Source: Acidobacteriota bacterium
GTDB taxonomy: Bacteria; Acidobacteriota; Thermoanaerobaculia; Multivoradales; SZUA-115
Length of the DNA: 64,000 bases
NCBI GenBank assembly: GCA_024277255.1
Contig: JAJRVQ010000063.1
Span: forward strand, 1 to 64,000
Reading direction: 5' to 3'
Part shown: piece after piece, positions 35,702-45,300 of the stretch
Numbering within the stretch: position 1 is the stretch's first letter
Layout: every line of letters starts with the position of its first letter
The notes under the pieces: model-generated
What the model saw: the letters and a program-made list of their open reading frames with translations, nothing else
The model's database searches: none
What the model was told of the DNA's origin: nothing
Position numbers and translations under genes: made by a program

Positions 35702-37030
35702 ATGACGACCAAAGCGACGAACAGCACTAGGAGAGACGCCAAGACCGTGTCCATATTGGAGCCCGAAGAAGCCTGGCAACGCATTGACCCGCACCTCGAT
35801 CCCCTCCCCGCTGAGTCGATCCCGCGGCGCGACTGCTCCGGCCGCGTCTTGGCCCAAGGATGCGCCGCGCGAGTCGACGTACCGGCGGCCGACGTCTCGG
35901 CGATGGACGGCTTCGCACTCGCTGGCTCGGCGATGAGCACCGCGTCCATGAACACAGAGCCCGGCGGCGGCCAAGCCGACCTGCTACCCGTTTCGGGTCT
36001 GGCCGCGGCGGGTGATCCGCCCGGCGCCAGCCTGCCCCCGGGTAGCGCCATGCGCATCATGACCGGCGCGCCCCTGCCGCTCGGAGCCGACCGTGTGCTG
36101 CCGGTCGAAAAGACCGAGGTCCGCCGACTCGCCGACGGCAGCGAACAGGTTCGACTGCTCGCCACGGCCGGCGCCGGTGACCATATTCGGCGATGCGGCG
36201 AGGTGGTGCGCAAGGGAGCACCGTTGCTCCCCGAAGGCACCCTCCTCACCGCCGGCGCACTCGCTGTCTTGGCCACACACGGCATCGGAACCGTCTGGGT
36301 GCATCGCGCTCCGCGGGTCTCTCTGCTGGTCACCGGAGACGAAGTGGTCTCACCCGAAACCACACCGGCTCCGGGCCAGTTGCGCGACTCGCACACCGAC
36401 TTCCTCCTCGCGGCCGTCGGTTCGCTGGCCATCAGAGCAACACCTCTCGGCATCGCGCCTGACCGCATCGAGGTTCTGCGCGACATGGTGCGCCAGGGAC
36501 TCAGTGCCGACGTTCTACTGGTCACTGGAGGAGTGTCGATGGGCGAGTTCGACTTTGTCGAAGGTGTGCTGAGCGAACTCGGCTGCGAGATCCTTTTTCA
36601 CCGCGTCGCCATCCAACCGGGCAAGCCGATGGTCGCCGCGCGCCATCCCGGCGGCCTGGTCTTGGGCCTACCCGGCAACCCAGCCTCCGCGATGGCCGTT
36701 TTCTGGCTCTTCGTGCGCCCCGTGCTGCGCCGGTTGATGGGTCTGCATGACGGCTTTTGGCATGGCGCTCTGGCCGCCGAGCTGGATGCCGAGCTCCCCG
36801 GCGCCAAAGGGCGAGATCGCTTCCTTCCGGCCCGAATCCGCATCGCCGACGGTCGGGTCATGGCCACCCCACTGCCACCCGTCGGATCGCACGATCTCCA
36901 GGCCTACGGTCAGGGCAGCGCCCTGGTGCGCATCCCGGCCGGTGCCGCGCCCGCCCCCGCCGGGACAGCCTGCGAAGTGCTGCCTTTCGCCGATTGGCGC
37001 TGCGCCGCCATCGATATCTCAACCTCCTAA
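35702..37030 (+). CDS. moeA: Molybdopterin molybdenumtransferase MoeA
   Basis: The product has 442 residues. Conserved MoeA features are RVLAQGCAARVDVPAADVSAMDGFA, the MPT-binding SVSGDEV-like stretch (LLVTGDEVV), GGVSMGEFDFV and LPGNPASAM near residue 330. It inserts molybdate into molybdopterin to form the molybdenum cofactor. A GTG at 35744 is an alternative start with AGGAG upstream. The divergent DUF4388 gene begins about 90 bp upstream. Confidence 0.92.
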   Translation: MTTKATNSTRRDAKTVSILEPEEAWQRIDPHLDPLPAESIPRRDCSGRVLAQGCAARVDVPAADVSAMDGFALAGSAMSTASMNTEPGGGQADLLPVSGLAAAGDPPGASLPPGSAMRIMTGAPLPLGADRVLPVEKTEVRRLADGSEQVRLLATAGAGDHIRRCGEVVRKGAPLLPEGTLLTAGALAVLATHGIGTVWVHRAPRVSLLVTGDEVVSPETTPAPGQLRDSHTDFLLAAVGSLAIRATPLGIAPDRIEVLRDMVRQGLSADVLLVTGGVSMGEFDFVEGVLSELGCEILFHRVAIQPGKPMVAARHPGGLVLGLPGNPASAMAVFWLFVRPVLRRLMGLHDGFWHGALAAELDAELPGAKGRDRFLPARIRIADGRVMATPLPPVGSHDLQAYGQGSALVRIPAGAAPAPAGTACEVLPFADWRCAAIDISTS

Positions 37031-37070
37031 CCACCGCCCACCGCGGCAAGAGCATCGGGAGATTCACTCC

Positions 37071-37808
37071 ATGATCCACAAGAGTCTTAGCGTCTTTGTC
37101 TTGTTGGCCTGCTGCGGCGGACTCGCAGCTGGCGCCGTCATCGTCGACTTCGAATCGGTCGCCGACAACACCCTCTACGAAAGCACCAGCGGCGCGTTGA
37201 GTAACGGCGCCGGCGAGTTCTGCTTCGTCGGTGCCAACAGCACGGGAAACCGGCGCCGCGCCGTGATGAGCTTCGATCTCTCTTCCATCCCGGCCGGCTC
37301 GCAGATTCTCAGCGTCACCTTGACCGTGCACCTGAGCCAGAAACCCCCCGCGGCACCTGCGACCACGGTGGGAGTCCACCGCCTGACCGCCATGTGGGGC
37401 GAATCGACCTCCGATGCCGGCACCCCGGGGGGCAACGGCACGGCGGCCGCGGTGGGAGACGCCACCTGGATCCACACCTTCTCACCGGGTTCCCTTTGGG
37501 CCACCGCCGGCGGCGATTTCATCGCCGGTGCCAGCTCCTCGATACCGGTCGACGCCGTCGGTTCCTACACCTGGGGATCGACCCCCGGCCTGGTGGCGGA
37601 TGTGCAGAGCTGGATCTACGGCACCAACGGCAACTTCGGCTGGCTGCTCCTCGGCGACGAAAGCACCAACCAAACGGCACGCCGCTTCGACACCCGCGAG
37701 AACCTGACCGCCACCGCCCCCACGCTGAGCATCGTCTACCTGGAGTCGATCTTCGCCGACGGCTTCGAAAGCGGCGACACTTCGGCCTGGAGTTCGGTGG
37801 TGCCTTAA
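37071..37808 (+). CDS. Secreted DNRLRE-type carbohydrate-binding protein with FESGDTSAWS tail
   Basis: This is a 245-residue protein. The ATG at 37071 is preceded by GGGAG. A signal peptide (SLSVFVLLACCGGLAAGAV) is followed by a DNRLRE-like beta domain beginning VDFESVADNTLYEST, with SFDLSSIPAGSQILSVTL and WGSTPGLVADVQSWI. The protein ends ADGFESGDTSAWSSVVP, a tail found in many secreted acidobacterial proteins and likely a sorting signal. Confidence 0.8.
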   Translation: MIHKSLSVFVLLACCGGLAAGAVIVDFESVADNTLYESTSGALSNGAGEFCFVGANSTGNRRRAVMSFDLSSIPAGSQILSVTLTVHLSQKPPAAPATTVGVHRLTAMWGESTSDAGTPGGNGTAAAVGDATWIHTFSPGSLWATAGGDFIAGASSSIPVDAVGSYTWGSTPGLVADVQSWIYGTNGNFGWLLLGDESTNQTARRFDTRENLTATAPTLSIVYLESIFADGFESGDTSAWSSVVP

Positions 37809-37865
37809 CCGGCCAGGCGCTCAACACGGCAGCGGTTCGGCCCCGGGAGAAGCCACCGGAGAAGG

Positions 37866-38201
37866 TCAGGGGTACTCGACCCGCCCGGCGATTTCCTCAG
37901 CGGTCAAGACTTCGTAGATCAGGATCAAACGGTGAATGATCTCGCCGATGCTTCTGGCTGTCGGGTGGCAATAGGCAATGCCAGCATGATCGGCCGTGCG
38001 ACCTGCGATGCGAAGGAAATCCGAATCGTGGGTCACCAAAACCCTCTGCTCGTGGCGAACGAAGGCCAGCTGTTCCGCATCCGTCTGGGTGCGTAAACCC
38101 ACCTCCTGGGTAGTGGTCACGTCGATGCCGTGCTTGCGAAGAGCGCGCGCGATGGCCGGATCAACCGGCTCATCGAGGTGAAACCGGATCCGCTCACTCA
38201 C
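37866..38201 (-). CDS. DUF5615 PIN-like toxin
   Basis: The product has about 111 residues. GTG 38201 is chosen as start because the family begins with the acidic LDEPVDP segment. Asp residues in LDEPVDPAIARALRKHG and VTHDSDFLRI mark a PIN-like (Mut7-C) nuclease fold. It overlaps the DUF433 gene by 8 nt, the standard DUF433/DUF5615 toxin-antitoxin arrangement. Confidence 0.75.
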   Translation of the reverse strand: MSERIRFHLDEPVDPAIARALRKHGIDVTTTQEVGLRTQTDAEQLAFVRHEQRVLVTHDSDFLRIAGRTADHAGIAYCHPTARSIGEIIHRLILIYEVLTAEEIAGRVEYP

Positions 38202-38508
38202 CGCGCTGGAGAGCCGCGAGCTTTTCCCGGAGGGGCGAGGGGTTTCGCCCTCGGAACGCCTGCTGGAAAGCATCGTCGTCCTTAATCGCGCGATCGATCT
38301 CTTCCCGGTGATCGTAAAAGTAGGCCATGGCAGCGTGCAGAGCAGCCAGGGGAAGATCGTGCTTCCCCGCGATCTCTTCCAAAGACAACCCGATCCGCAG
38401 GTGCATCAGCACAACGTCGGCCACGGTGATGCGAGAACTTTCGAGGTGCGGGCGTCCCCCTCGAATACGGGGGTCTACAGCGATATGGCTGATGGCGGCG
38501 GATGGCAT
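38194..38508 (-). CDS. DUF433 antitoxin
   Basis: This is a 104-residue protein with ATG 38508 and AGGAA upstream. The DUF433 signature is DPRIRGGRPHLESSRITVADV followed by a helix-turn-helix region (LSLEEIAGKHDLPLAALHAAM). It should neutralise the downstream PIN-like toxin and repress the operon. Confidence 0.82.
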   Translation of the reverse strand: MPSAAISHIAVDPRIRGGRPHLESSRITVADVVLMHLRIGLSLEEIAGKHDLPLAALHAAMAYFYDHREEIDRAIKDDDAFQQAFRGRNPSPLREKLAALQRGE

Positions 38509-38581
38509 CGGCGGTTCCTCCGCATCATCGTACCACCGACCGGATCGGAGCTGACCAACCACCGTCCACCAGCACGAGAGC

Positions 38582-38680
38582 TGGCGGAAGCGCATGGGAA
38601 TCGAACCCACCTCCCCTGCCGATACGGCACGGGACTACGGTTTTGAAGACCGCGGGAGGCCCCAGCCCCCGAGCGCTTCC
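38582..38680 (-). tRNA. selC: tRNA-Sec (UCA anticodon)
   Basis: The gene reads GGAAGCGCTCGG... on the minus strand. It has an 8-bp acceptor stem (GGAAGCGC with GCGCTTCC), an extended D arm, an anticodon loop CTTCAAA with anticodon TCA at 38644-38646, a long variable arm (CCCGTGCCG, loop, CGGCAGGGG), a T arm with TTCGATT and an encoded CCA. The acceptor length, long variable arm and UCA anticodon identify selenocysteine tRNA. It shows that the organism can decode UGA as selenocysteine. Confidence 0.95.
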
Positions 38681-38744
38681 ACAGCCGATTGTAGCCGTTT
38701 TCCGCACCGCTCCACCATGCGAACTTCGCCGAGACGGCGACCCC

Positions 38745-40448
38745 TCACAATCGGCGGCGGGTCGGCAGCTTGTGCCGGCCGCGGCCTTTCGCCGCGGTCT
38801 TGCGCTCGACATAGGCCTCGACCCCTTCTAGGGTGCAACGCGGAATCTGCTCGCCCAAGGCTGCCTCGATCTCGCGCACCATGATCTTGTCTTTCCAGGT
38901 GCAGATCGACGAGACCGTACCGCGCAGCCGGCCCCGCGCGGTGCGACCGGCGCGATGGATGTAGTCCTCGACCTGATCGGGCAGGTCATAGTTGATCACG
39001 TGCTGGATACGCGGGACATCGAGCCCCCGGGCCGCGATGTCGGTCGCCACCAGGATGCGGTGGCGACCTTCGCGGAAACTGGACAGCGCGCTCACCCGCT
39101 GTCTCTGGTTGAGGTCGGAGTGGATCCGCACCACCGGGTGCCCCTCTTTTTCCAGCACCCTGGTCAGCCACTCCGCATCCACCTTCCGTCGGATGAAGAC
39201 CAACGTACTTCCCTCTTCCTGCCGCAGCAGAGCCAAAGCGCACTTCTTCTTCTCTTCCTCTTCACTGACCAGGTAGAGCTGGTGCGTAATCCCCTCCGCG
39301 GCCCGGCCTTCGGGAAGGATGTCAACCCGCATCGGGTCGCTCAGCAATCGCTGGGCCAGCCGTTCGATATCGGGCGGCATGGTGGCGGAGAACATCATCG
39401 TTCGCCGCTCGTCCGGTATGTACCTGAGCACATCGACGATCTGCGGCAGGAAGCCAAGGTCGAGCATGTGGTCGGCCTCGTCGAGCACCAATTCCTCGAT
39501 TCCGTCGAGCCGCACGGTGCGCCGGCGGGCGTGATCGAGCAACCGCCCCGGGGTCGCCACCAGGATGTCCGGCTTCTTGCGTAGCGCGGTGATCTGCGGG
39601 TTGATCGGCACGCCGCCGATCAGGCAGGCGGTCGACAGATGATGATCCTTGCCGAACAGGTCGAGAAAGGCCTTGGTCTGCATGGCGATCTCGCGGGTGG
39701 GCGACAAGATCAGGCCGCGCACCCCGCGCCCATGGAGGAGACGCTCGGCGATCGGCAGACAGAAGGCCGCGGTTTTTCCCGAGCCGGTCTGCGCTAGCCC
39801 GATCACGTCGCCGCCTTCGAGCGCCGCCGGAATCACCGCCGCCTGAATCGGCGTCGGATGCTCGAAGCCAATCTCCTCCAAACAGTGCAGAAGCGGAGCT
39901 GACAGGCCAAACGAAGCAAAGCTGCCGTGCGTCGTCTCCACCGGGTGCTGCGGGATGGCGCGGAAGAACTCGTCTCGGCTGGAAAGCGCAGCCATATCTT
40001 CCGCGGACTCGACAAGGTCCTCCGCGGACTCGGTCTGATCCTCAGCCTGTCCGACGCTCGCCGCCGGCGGCGGCGACAGGTTGCCGAGCGTGGTGGGCCG
40101 TCTGGGCCGTGGTTGCGTCGGCTGTGGTGCCGCGGGCTGTGGTGCTGCGGACCGCTGCACCTGTGGCGGTCGCGCCTCTTGTGGTGGGTTTATCGCCGGC
40201 GACAGGTCGATCGTCTCCGGCGGCTTGGGTCGAGGTCTCGGCTCCTGCTGCTGCTCCCGAGCTGGTGAGTCTTGCTCAGCATCTTCCTCATCTTCCTCGA
40301 TAGCAGCCTTCGACTGCGCCGACGGCGGACAGATCTCCGCCAGCGCCTCCCCTTGCCAAGTGATCAGAATAGGTTCCTCGCTCGCGGCCACTTGCTGAAG
40401 GATTCGCTTCAGCCCCGAGCGGAGCTTGTTGAGACTAATGGAATGCAT
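38745..40448 (-). CDS. DEAD-box RNA helicase with Phd/YefM-like N-terminal domain
   Basis: This 567-residue protein starts at ATG 40448 with GAGGAGAACC upstream. Residues 1-45 (SLNKLRSGLKRILQQVAASE, then ITWQGEALAEI) resemble the Phd/YefM antitoxin fold. A Pro/Glu-rich linker follows, then the helicase core: Q motif, AQTGSGKT, DEAD as VLDEADHMLD, SAT (FSATMPP), IARGLD-type RGLDVPRIQHV and HRAGRTAR. The tail is basic and may bind RNA. It lies just upstream of tRNA-Sec on the same strand. Confidence 0.92.
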   Translation of the reverse strand: MHSISLNKLRSGLKRILQQVAASEEPILITWQGEALAEICPPSAQSKAAIEEDEEDAEQDSPAREQQQEPRPRPKPPETIDLSPAINPPQEARPPQVQRSAAPQPAAPQPTQPRPRRPTTLGNLSPPPAASVGQAEDQTESAEDLVESAEDMAALSSRDEFFRAIPQHPVETTHGSFASFGLSAPLLHCLEEIGFEHPTPIQAAVIPAALEGGDVIGLAQTGSGKTAAFCLPIAERLLHGRGVRGLILSPTREIAMQTKAFLDLFGKDHHLSTACLIGGVPINPQITALRKKPDILVATPGRLLDHARRRTVRLDGIEELVLDEADHMLDLGFLPQIVDVLRYIPDERRTMMFSATMPPDIERLAQRLLSDPMRVDILPEGRAAEGITHQLYLVSEEEEKKKCALALLRQEEGSTLVFIRRKVDAEWLTRVLEKEGHPVVRIHSDLNQRQRVSALSSFREGRHRILVATDIAARGLDVPRIQHVINYDLPDQVEDYIHRAGRTARGRLRGTVSSICTWKDKIMVREIEAALGEQIPRCTLEGVEAYVERKTAAKGRGRHKLPTRRRL

Positions 40449-40517
40449 GGTTCTCCTCGGACAGCCGATCATACCCGGCTAGACTTACGGGGCTAGACTC
40501 ATCGCTTGGAGGCCCCG

Positions 40518-41615
40518 ATGGATTATTCGTTGATGATCGACCCGGACATTCGACACGCTGCTACCCTGCCGTCTCGTTTCTATTCGGACCCGCGAGTCTT
40601 CGAGGCGGTCGGCGAGAAGGTCTTTGCCCGCAGTTGGCAGTTCGTCGCCCATCGCCAGGATGTGCGAACGCCTGGCAGCATCCTACCGGTAACGCTGCTC
40701 GAAGGGTTACTCGACGAGCCTCTGGTGGTTACGCGCGACACGGAAGACCGGCTCCATTGCCTGTCGAATGTCTGCACCCATCGTGGGAACCTCGTCTGTG
40801 AGCAAGCCGGCAGAGCGACGGGCAAGGCGGCGCGGCTGCGCTGTCGATACCACGGCCGGCTCTTTTCCTTGGACGGCCGCTTTCAATCGATGCCGGAGTT
40901 CGAGGCCGTCGAGGGTTTTCCAACCCCGGCGGACGATCTATCGCCCCTCCCGTTTGCCCCCTGGGGGCCGCTGCTGCTCGCCTCGCTCGACCCGTCGTTC
41001 ACTCTCGAAGAGCTGCTGGCCCCGGTCGAGGAACGGGTGGGATTCCTCCCCCTCGATGAGCTGCGCTTCGACTCGAGCCGCTCGCGCGACTACCTGGTGC
41101 AGGCCAACTGGGCGCTCTACTGCGACAACTACCTCGAAGGATTCCACATCCCCTTCGTCCACCCCGGATTGAACGAGGCACTCGACTACGGCAGCTACCG
41201 CACCGAGCTGTTCGCCTACTGCAACCTCCAGGTCGGGATCGCCGAGGGCGGCGAGGATTGTTTCGACCTGCCGCCCGATCACCCCGACGCGGGCCAAGAC
41301 ATCGCCGCCTACTACTTCTGGCTCTTCCCCAACCTGATGCTCAACTTCTACCCCTGGGGACTCTCCCTCAACGTCGTGCGACCCCTCTCTCCAAGGCGAA
41401 CCAAGGTCTCGTTCTTGAGCTACGTCCTCGACCCCAGCCGGCTCGATGCCGGCGCCGGCGCTGGCCTCGACCGCGTCGAGCGCGAAGACGAAGAGGTCGT
41501 CGAAGCCGTCCAGCGCGGCGTCACCTCCCGCCTCTACGACCGCGGCCGCTACTCCCCCACTCGCGAGCAAGGCGTTCACCACTTCCACCGCCTGCTGACC
41601 ACGGCGCTGGAGTGA
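40518..41615 (+). CDS. Rieske [2Fe-2S] aromatic-ring-hydroxylating oxygenase subunit alpha
   Basis: This is a 365-residue protein. ATG 40518 follows GGAGG at 40507-40511. The Rieske cluster ligands are CTHRGN and CRYHG; the mononuclear iron site is CDNYLEGFHIPFVHPG. The C-terminal domain has the mixed beta fold of ring-hydroxylating dioxygenases, close in length to choline monooxygenase or carnitine oxygenase types. No reductase or ferredoxin partner is adjacent. It is divergent from the helicase gene. Confidence 0.88.
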   Translation: MDYSLMIDPDIRHAATLPSRFYSDPRVFEAVGEKVFARSWQFVAHRQDVRTPGSILPVTLLEGLLDEPLVVTRDTEDRLHCLSNVCTHRGNLVCEQAGRATGKAARLRCRYHGRLFSLDGRFQSMPEFEAVEGFPTPADDLSPLPFAPWGPLLLASLDPSFTLEELLAPVEERVGFLPLDELRFDSSRSRDYLVQANWALYCDNYLEGFHIPFVHPGLNEALDYGSYRTELFAYCNLQVGIAEGGEDCFDLPPDHPDAGQDIAAYYFWLFPNLMLNFYPWGLSLNVVRPLSPRRTKVSFLSYVLDPSRLDAGAGAGLDRVEREDEEVVEAVQRGVTSRLYDRGRYSPTREQGVHHFHRLLTTALE

Positions 41616-41655
41616 GGCGGGCCGGGAACTCTCAGCTACAGGATTGTGCGCGGCC

Positions 41656-42123
41656 TCAAGCGCCGACGGCCGGTAGATCGCGGTGGCGGCAGATCACCTT
41701 CAACGCCCTCATCACCTGATGGTGGGTCGGCGCGCCGCTCTTGGTGGCCCGGCTCTTGGATTCGAGCACGATGTCGTTGATCGAGATCAGACCGTCCAGC
41801 TCACCGTCGTGACCCACTACCGGCAAGCGGCGGACTTGGTGCTGCGCCATGCGCTCGAGAGCCGTGGCGACATCTTCGTCCGGCCGGCAGGTGTAGTGCT
41901 TGCCGGTCATCACCTGACCGACCTGGATCTCCTCCGCCGTCCGGTGCTGCGTCGCCACCGCGATCGAGATGTCGCGGTCGGTGATCACCCCACGCAGTCT
42001 GCCGTCTTGTAGCACCGGCAGGATGCCGCAATCTTCTTTCAGCATCTCGATGGCGGCCGTCGCCAGATTGTCATTCGGGCGACAGGTCCGCACACCCTGG
42101 AACATCAAGTCTCGAACTTGCAT
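41656..42123 (-). CDS. Tandem CBS-domain protein
   Basis: The product has 155 residues, starting at ATG 42123 with GGAGG upstream. Two CBS motifs are visible: MFQGVRTCRPNDNLATAA...GVITDRDI and MTGKHYTCRPDEDVATAL...GLISINDI. Standalone CBS pairs bind adenine nucleotides and often act as signalling subunits. No partner is obvious in the neighbourhood. Confidence 0.88.
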   Translation of the reverse strand: MQVRDLMFQGVRTCRPNDNLATAAIEMLKEDCGILPVLQDGRLRGVITDRDISIAVATQHRTAEEIQVGQVMTGKHYTCRPDEDVATALERMAQHQVRRLPVVGHDGELDGLISINDIVLESKSRATKSGAPTHHQVMRALKVICRHRDLPAVGA

Positions 42124-42303
42124 AGTGGCTACCTCCAAGTTGGGTGGTGCGTCCGTCCCCCTCGAGCGGCACGGTGCTGAGTCGCAGAGCGGACGTGCCA
42201 GCAAAGTACCGAATTCCGTGCCCTGCCATCAGGCTGCACCGAGCACCCGGCGCGCGCAACACCCCTACGGATAGTCTTGTTGCCGAGGTTGTGGCCCCAC
42301 AAC

Positions 42304-45300
42304 CTACTCGATCCGCACCCGCACGGTCTGGCCGGCCACGGCGGTGAAGCCGGCGGACCAACTTCCGCCGTCGGGGCTGATGACCACCACCCGCCAGTTG
42401 CCTGGCGGCAGCGAAGCGAGGCTGGCCCGACCGGCCACCACCGGCCATTGCGCGCGCGCCGGCCCCGCCCCTCGCGGCGCGCGGAAGGGGCGCCCTTCGG
42501 AGTCGACCACCTGCAACTGGCCGTGCCCCAACTGGACCACCAGATCGGCAACGGTCAGCTCCAGCCGCGCCCCCGGAAGCAGAGCAATCCGAGGCTCGAC
42601 TCCCGGCAGAACCACCGGCACCCGGGCCACCGCCGAGCCGCCGGCTTGGATCAACAGCTGCCAGTGGCCGTCGGGCACACTCGCGATATGGACCCGACCA
42701 CCCTCGCGGCTGGTGTAGGAGCCACCCATGATCGTACGCCCCGTCCTATCCACCACCGACGCCTGGACCTGCCGGGCTACCATGCCGGTGTCGTTGGAGA
42801 GGTAGAAGGTCAAGCCGCCGCCAGGCCGCAGGGCCAGACGCACGCTGTCCACCGGCGTGGAGGAGACCACAATCTCTGCCTCCGCCTGCTCAAAGCCCTC
42901 TAGCCGCGCGGCAATCCGCCAGCGACCGGCGGAGAGGTCCCCCAAATTGAACTGCCCATCCGCATCGCTCAAGACGCCGGCGGCCATCGGCCAGCCATTT
43001 GGCATGGAAGCCAAGTCGACCGGTTTCGCGCTCACCTCCACCGCCTCCAAGGCGGAGAGATCGGTAGCGTTGACCACTCTTCCTGCCACCGGCGCACCCA
43101 CGATCTCGATGCGCAGATCACGGTCTTGGTTCAGATCCAGAGACTCGGTGTGGCGTTGCCCCGAACGCTGATCAAGAACGGTGAGATGGTACCAACCCTC
43201 GGCGAGCCCCGCGATCTTGAAGCGGCCGTTGCGATCGCTCTTGCTACTGCCGATCACGGTCCGCGCCTGGACTAGCAGCACCTGCTGGCCAACGAGCGGT
43301 TCCTCTCCGCGCACGACGATTCCGCTGAGGGTCAAACCGCCACCGAACGCGAGATCGAGGGTCGTCTCCCGCTGCCCTTCGTCGATCACCACGAGTTTGC
43401 GCACCTGCGAGTCGCTCGCGGTATGGGAGGCCACCACGTTCCAGTCACCCGCCGTCAGGCCGGCGATCCGGTAGCGCCCCTGGTAGTCCACCTCACCCAT
43501 CGCAGTTTCTCGGGTCAACGGGTTGAACGCCTGGATGTTGACCTGCCAGAGTTCCTCCACCTCCAACCCGCTCAGCTGCCCCACGAGCTTCGCACCCTCG
43601 GCGAAGAGCACTTCGAGCCCTTCGACATTCGCCCCTGAGACTTCGACCAACTCCGGCGCCGTGATCCGCCCTTGCGTATCGTGTTCCGCGACAAGCTGGT
43701 AGTGACCGTCGGCGACGCCGGCCACGGTGAAGTTGCCGTCAGCATCCGTCTCGTTCCAGCCGGTTTCCGAGGCCAGCAGCACCACCCGCGCGCCGACCAC
43801 CGGCCGGCCGCCGCTATCGACCACTCGTCCACTCACCTGGTAGGACGAGTCCAGGACCAGGTCGAGCCGGTTCTCTCCCGCTTCCACCTGGAGATCTTTC
43901 ACCCCCCGCCGATGCCCTTCGCCGGCCACTTCGATACTCACCAAGCCGAGCGGAATGCCAGCCAACCGGTACTCTCCGGCCTTGTCCGTGGAACTGTAAG
44001 CGCCGCCGATCCAGGCGAGGTTGTCGAGCACATGGTGATCTCGCACCCAGCTGACATTGGCGTTGGCGACCGGTTCGCCTTGCGCCGTGGTCACCCTTCC
44101 CACGATGGTGGCGCCGCGATCCAGAACCAGTTCAAGCTTGTCCAGGTCCCGGCCCACCGCGACTTCCAGCCCCGTCTTGAGGGTTGGCAGGTAGCCTTCA
44201 GCCCACGCCTTGAGGCTGAGAATCCCCAACGTCACATCTTCGAGTTCGAAGGAGCCGTCTTGCTGCGTCCGGGTATAAGAGTCGGTGCTGAAGCCGGCCG
44301 CCGAGCCGCCCGAAACGATCACGTGCGCCCGCGCCACCGGCGCGCCCTCCTCGTCCACCACCCGGCCGGTGAGGCGCGCGGTAGGCCGCAGGACCACGGT
44401 CACGGGATCGATGGGGGGGACTTCGACTCCGGATAAGGTCTCGGTGAGGAACCCTGACCGTTCCACTCTCAGCGGCACCTTGCCGCCCTCGCTCAGATCC
44501 TCAATGCGGAAGAAACCGGCCTCGTCGGTCACCGTGCCGAGTCGGCCTCCGATCTGGCTCGCGGCCAGCGGTCGCTGCCCACTCGCCGCGGCGTCGACCG
44601 TGACTTGGGCCCCGGCGATGGGCTCGCCCTGGGGATCGACCACCGTGCCTTCAACAGCGGCTCCCGGTCCCAACAGCACGGTGCCCAAATCCACGCTGCC
44701 CGGCTGCGCCGGTACCTCGATCCTCGGCACCCTGAGCGGCGCGAAACCCACGGCACCGACCAGCAAGTCGTAGTGGCCGGCACCCAGCTCGGCAAATTCG
44801 AAACGACCCGTTCCGTCGGTCACTACACCCCGGCTTGCTACGCCGGATCGAAGCGAGAAGAACCCCGGGGAAGCGCGTGAATCTCTCTCATGCCGCTTGA
44901 CCAAGTAGACCTGAGCGCCCGCGACGGGGGATTCGTCGAGGTCGAGAACCCGGCCGTAGCCGAGGTGGCCGGTAAGCAGCACCATCTCCACCGTGGTCGG
45001 TGTATCCACCGTCGTCGTAACCCTCCGGTATAGCGGCGCAAAGCCCGGATGGTCGACATGAATCGTGTAGTCGCTCGACGGTTGTAGCCGGTCGAGACGG
45101 AACTGACCACGGCCATCGGCGTAGCCACCATGACCACCGAAGCGGCCACCACCGAAGCTGAAGCCCTGCGCCAGATCGACCACCACCGAGCCCACCGGTT
45201 GCCCCTCTTCGTCGACCACTCGACCTTCGATGTAGGTGCTGGCGACCAAGGCCAGCTCTTCCACCTCCACTTCCCTTCTAATTGGCCCCACCAGCTGGCC

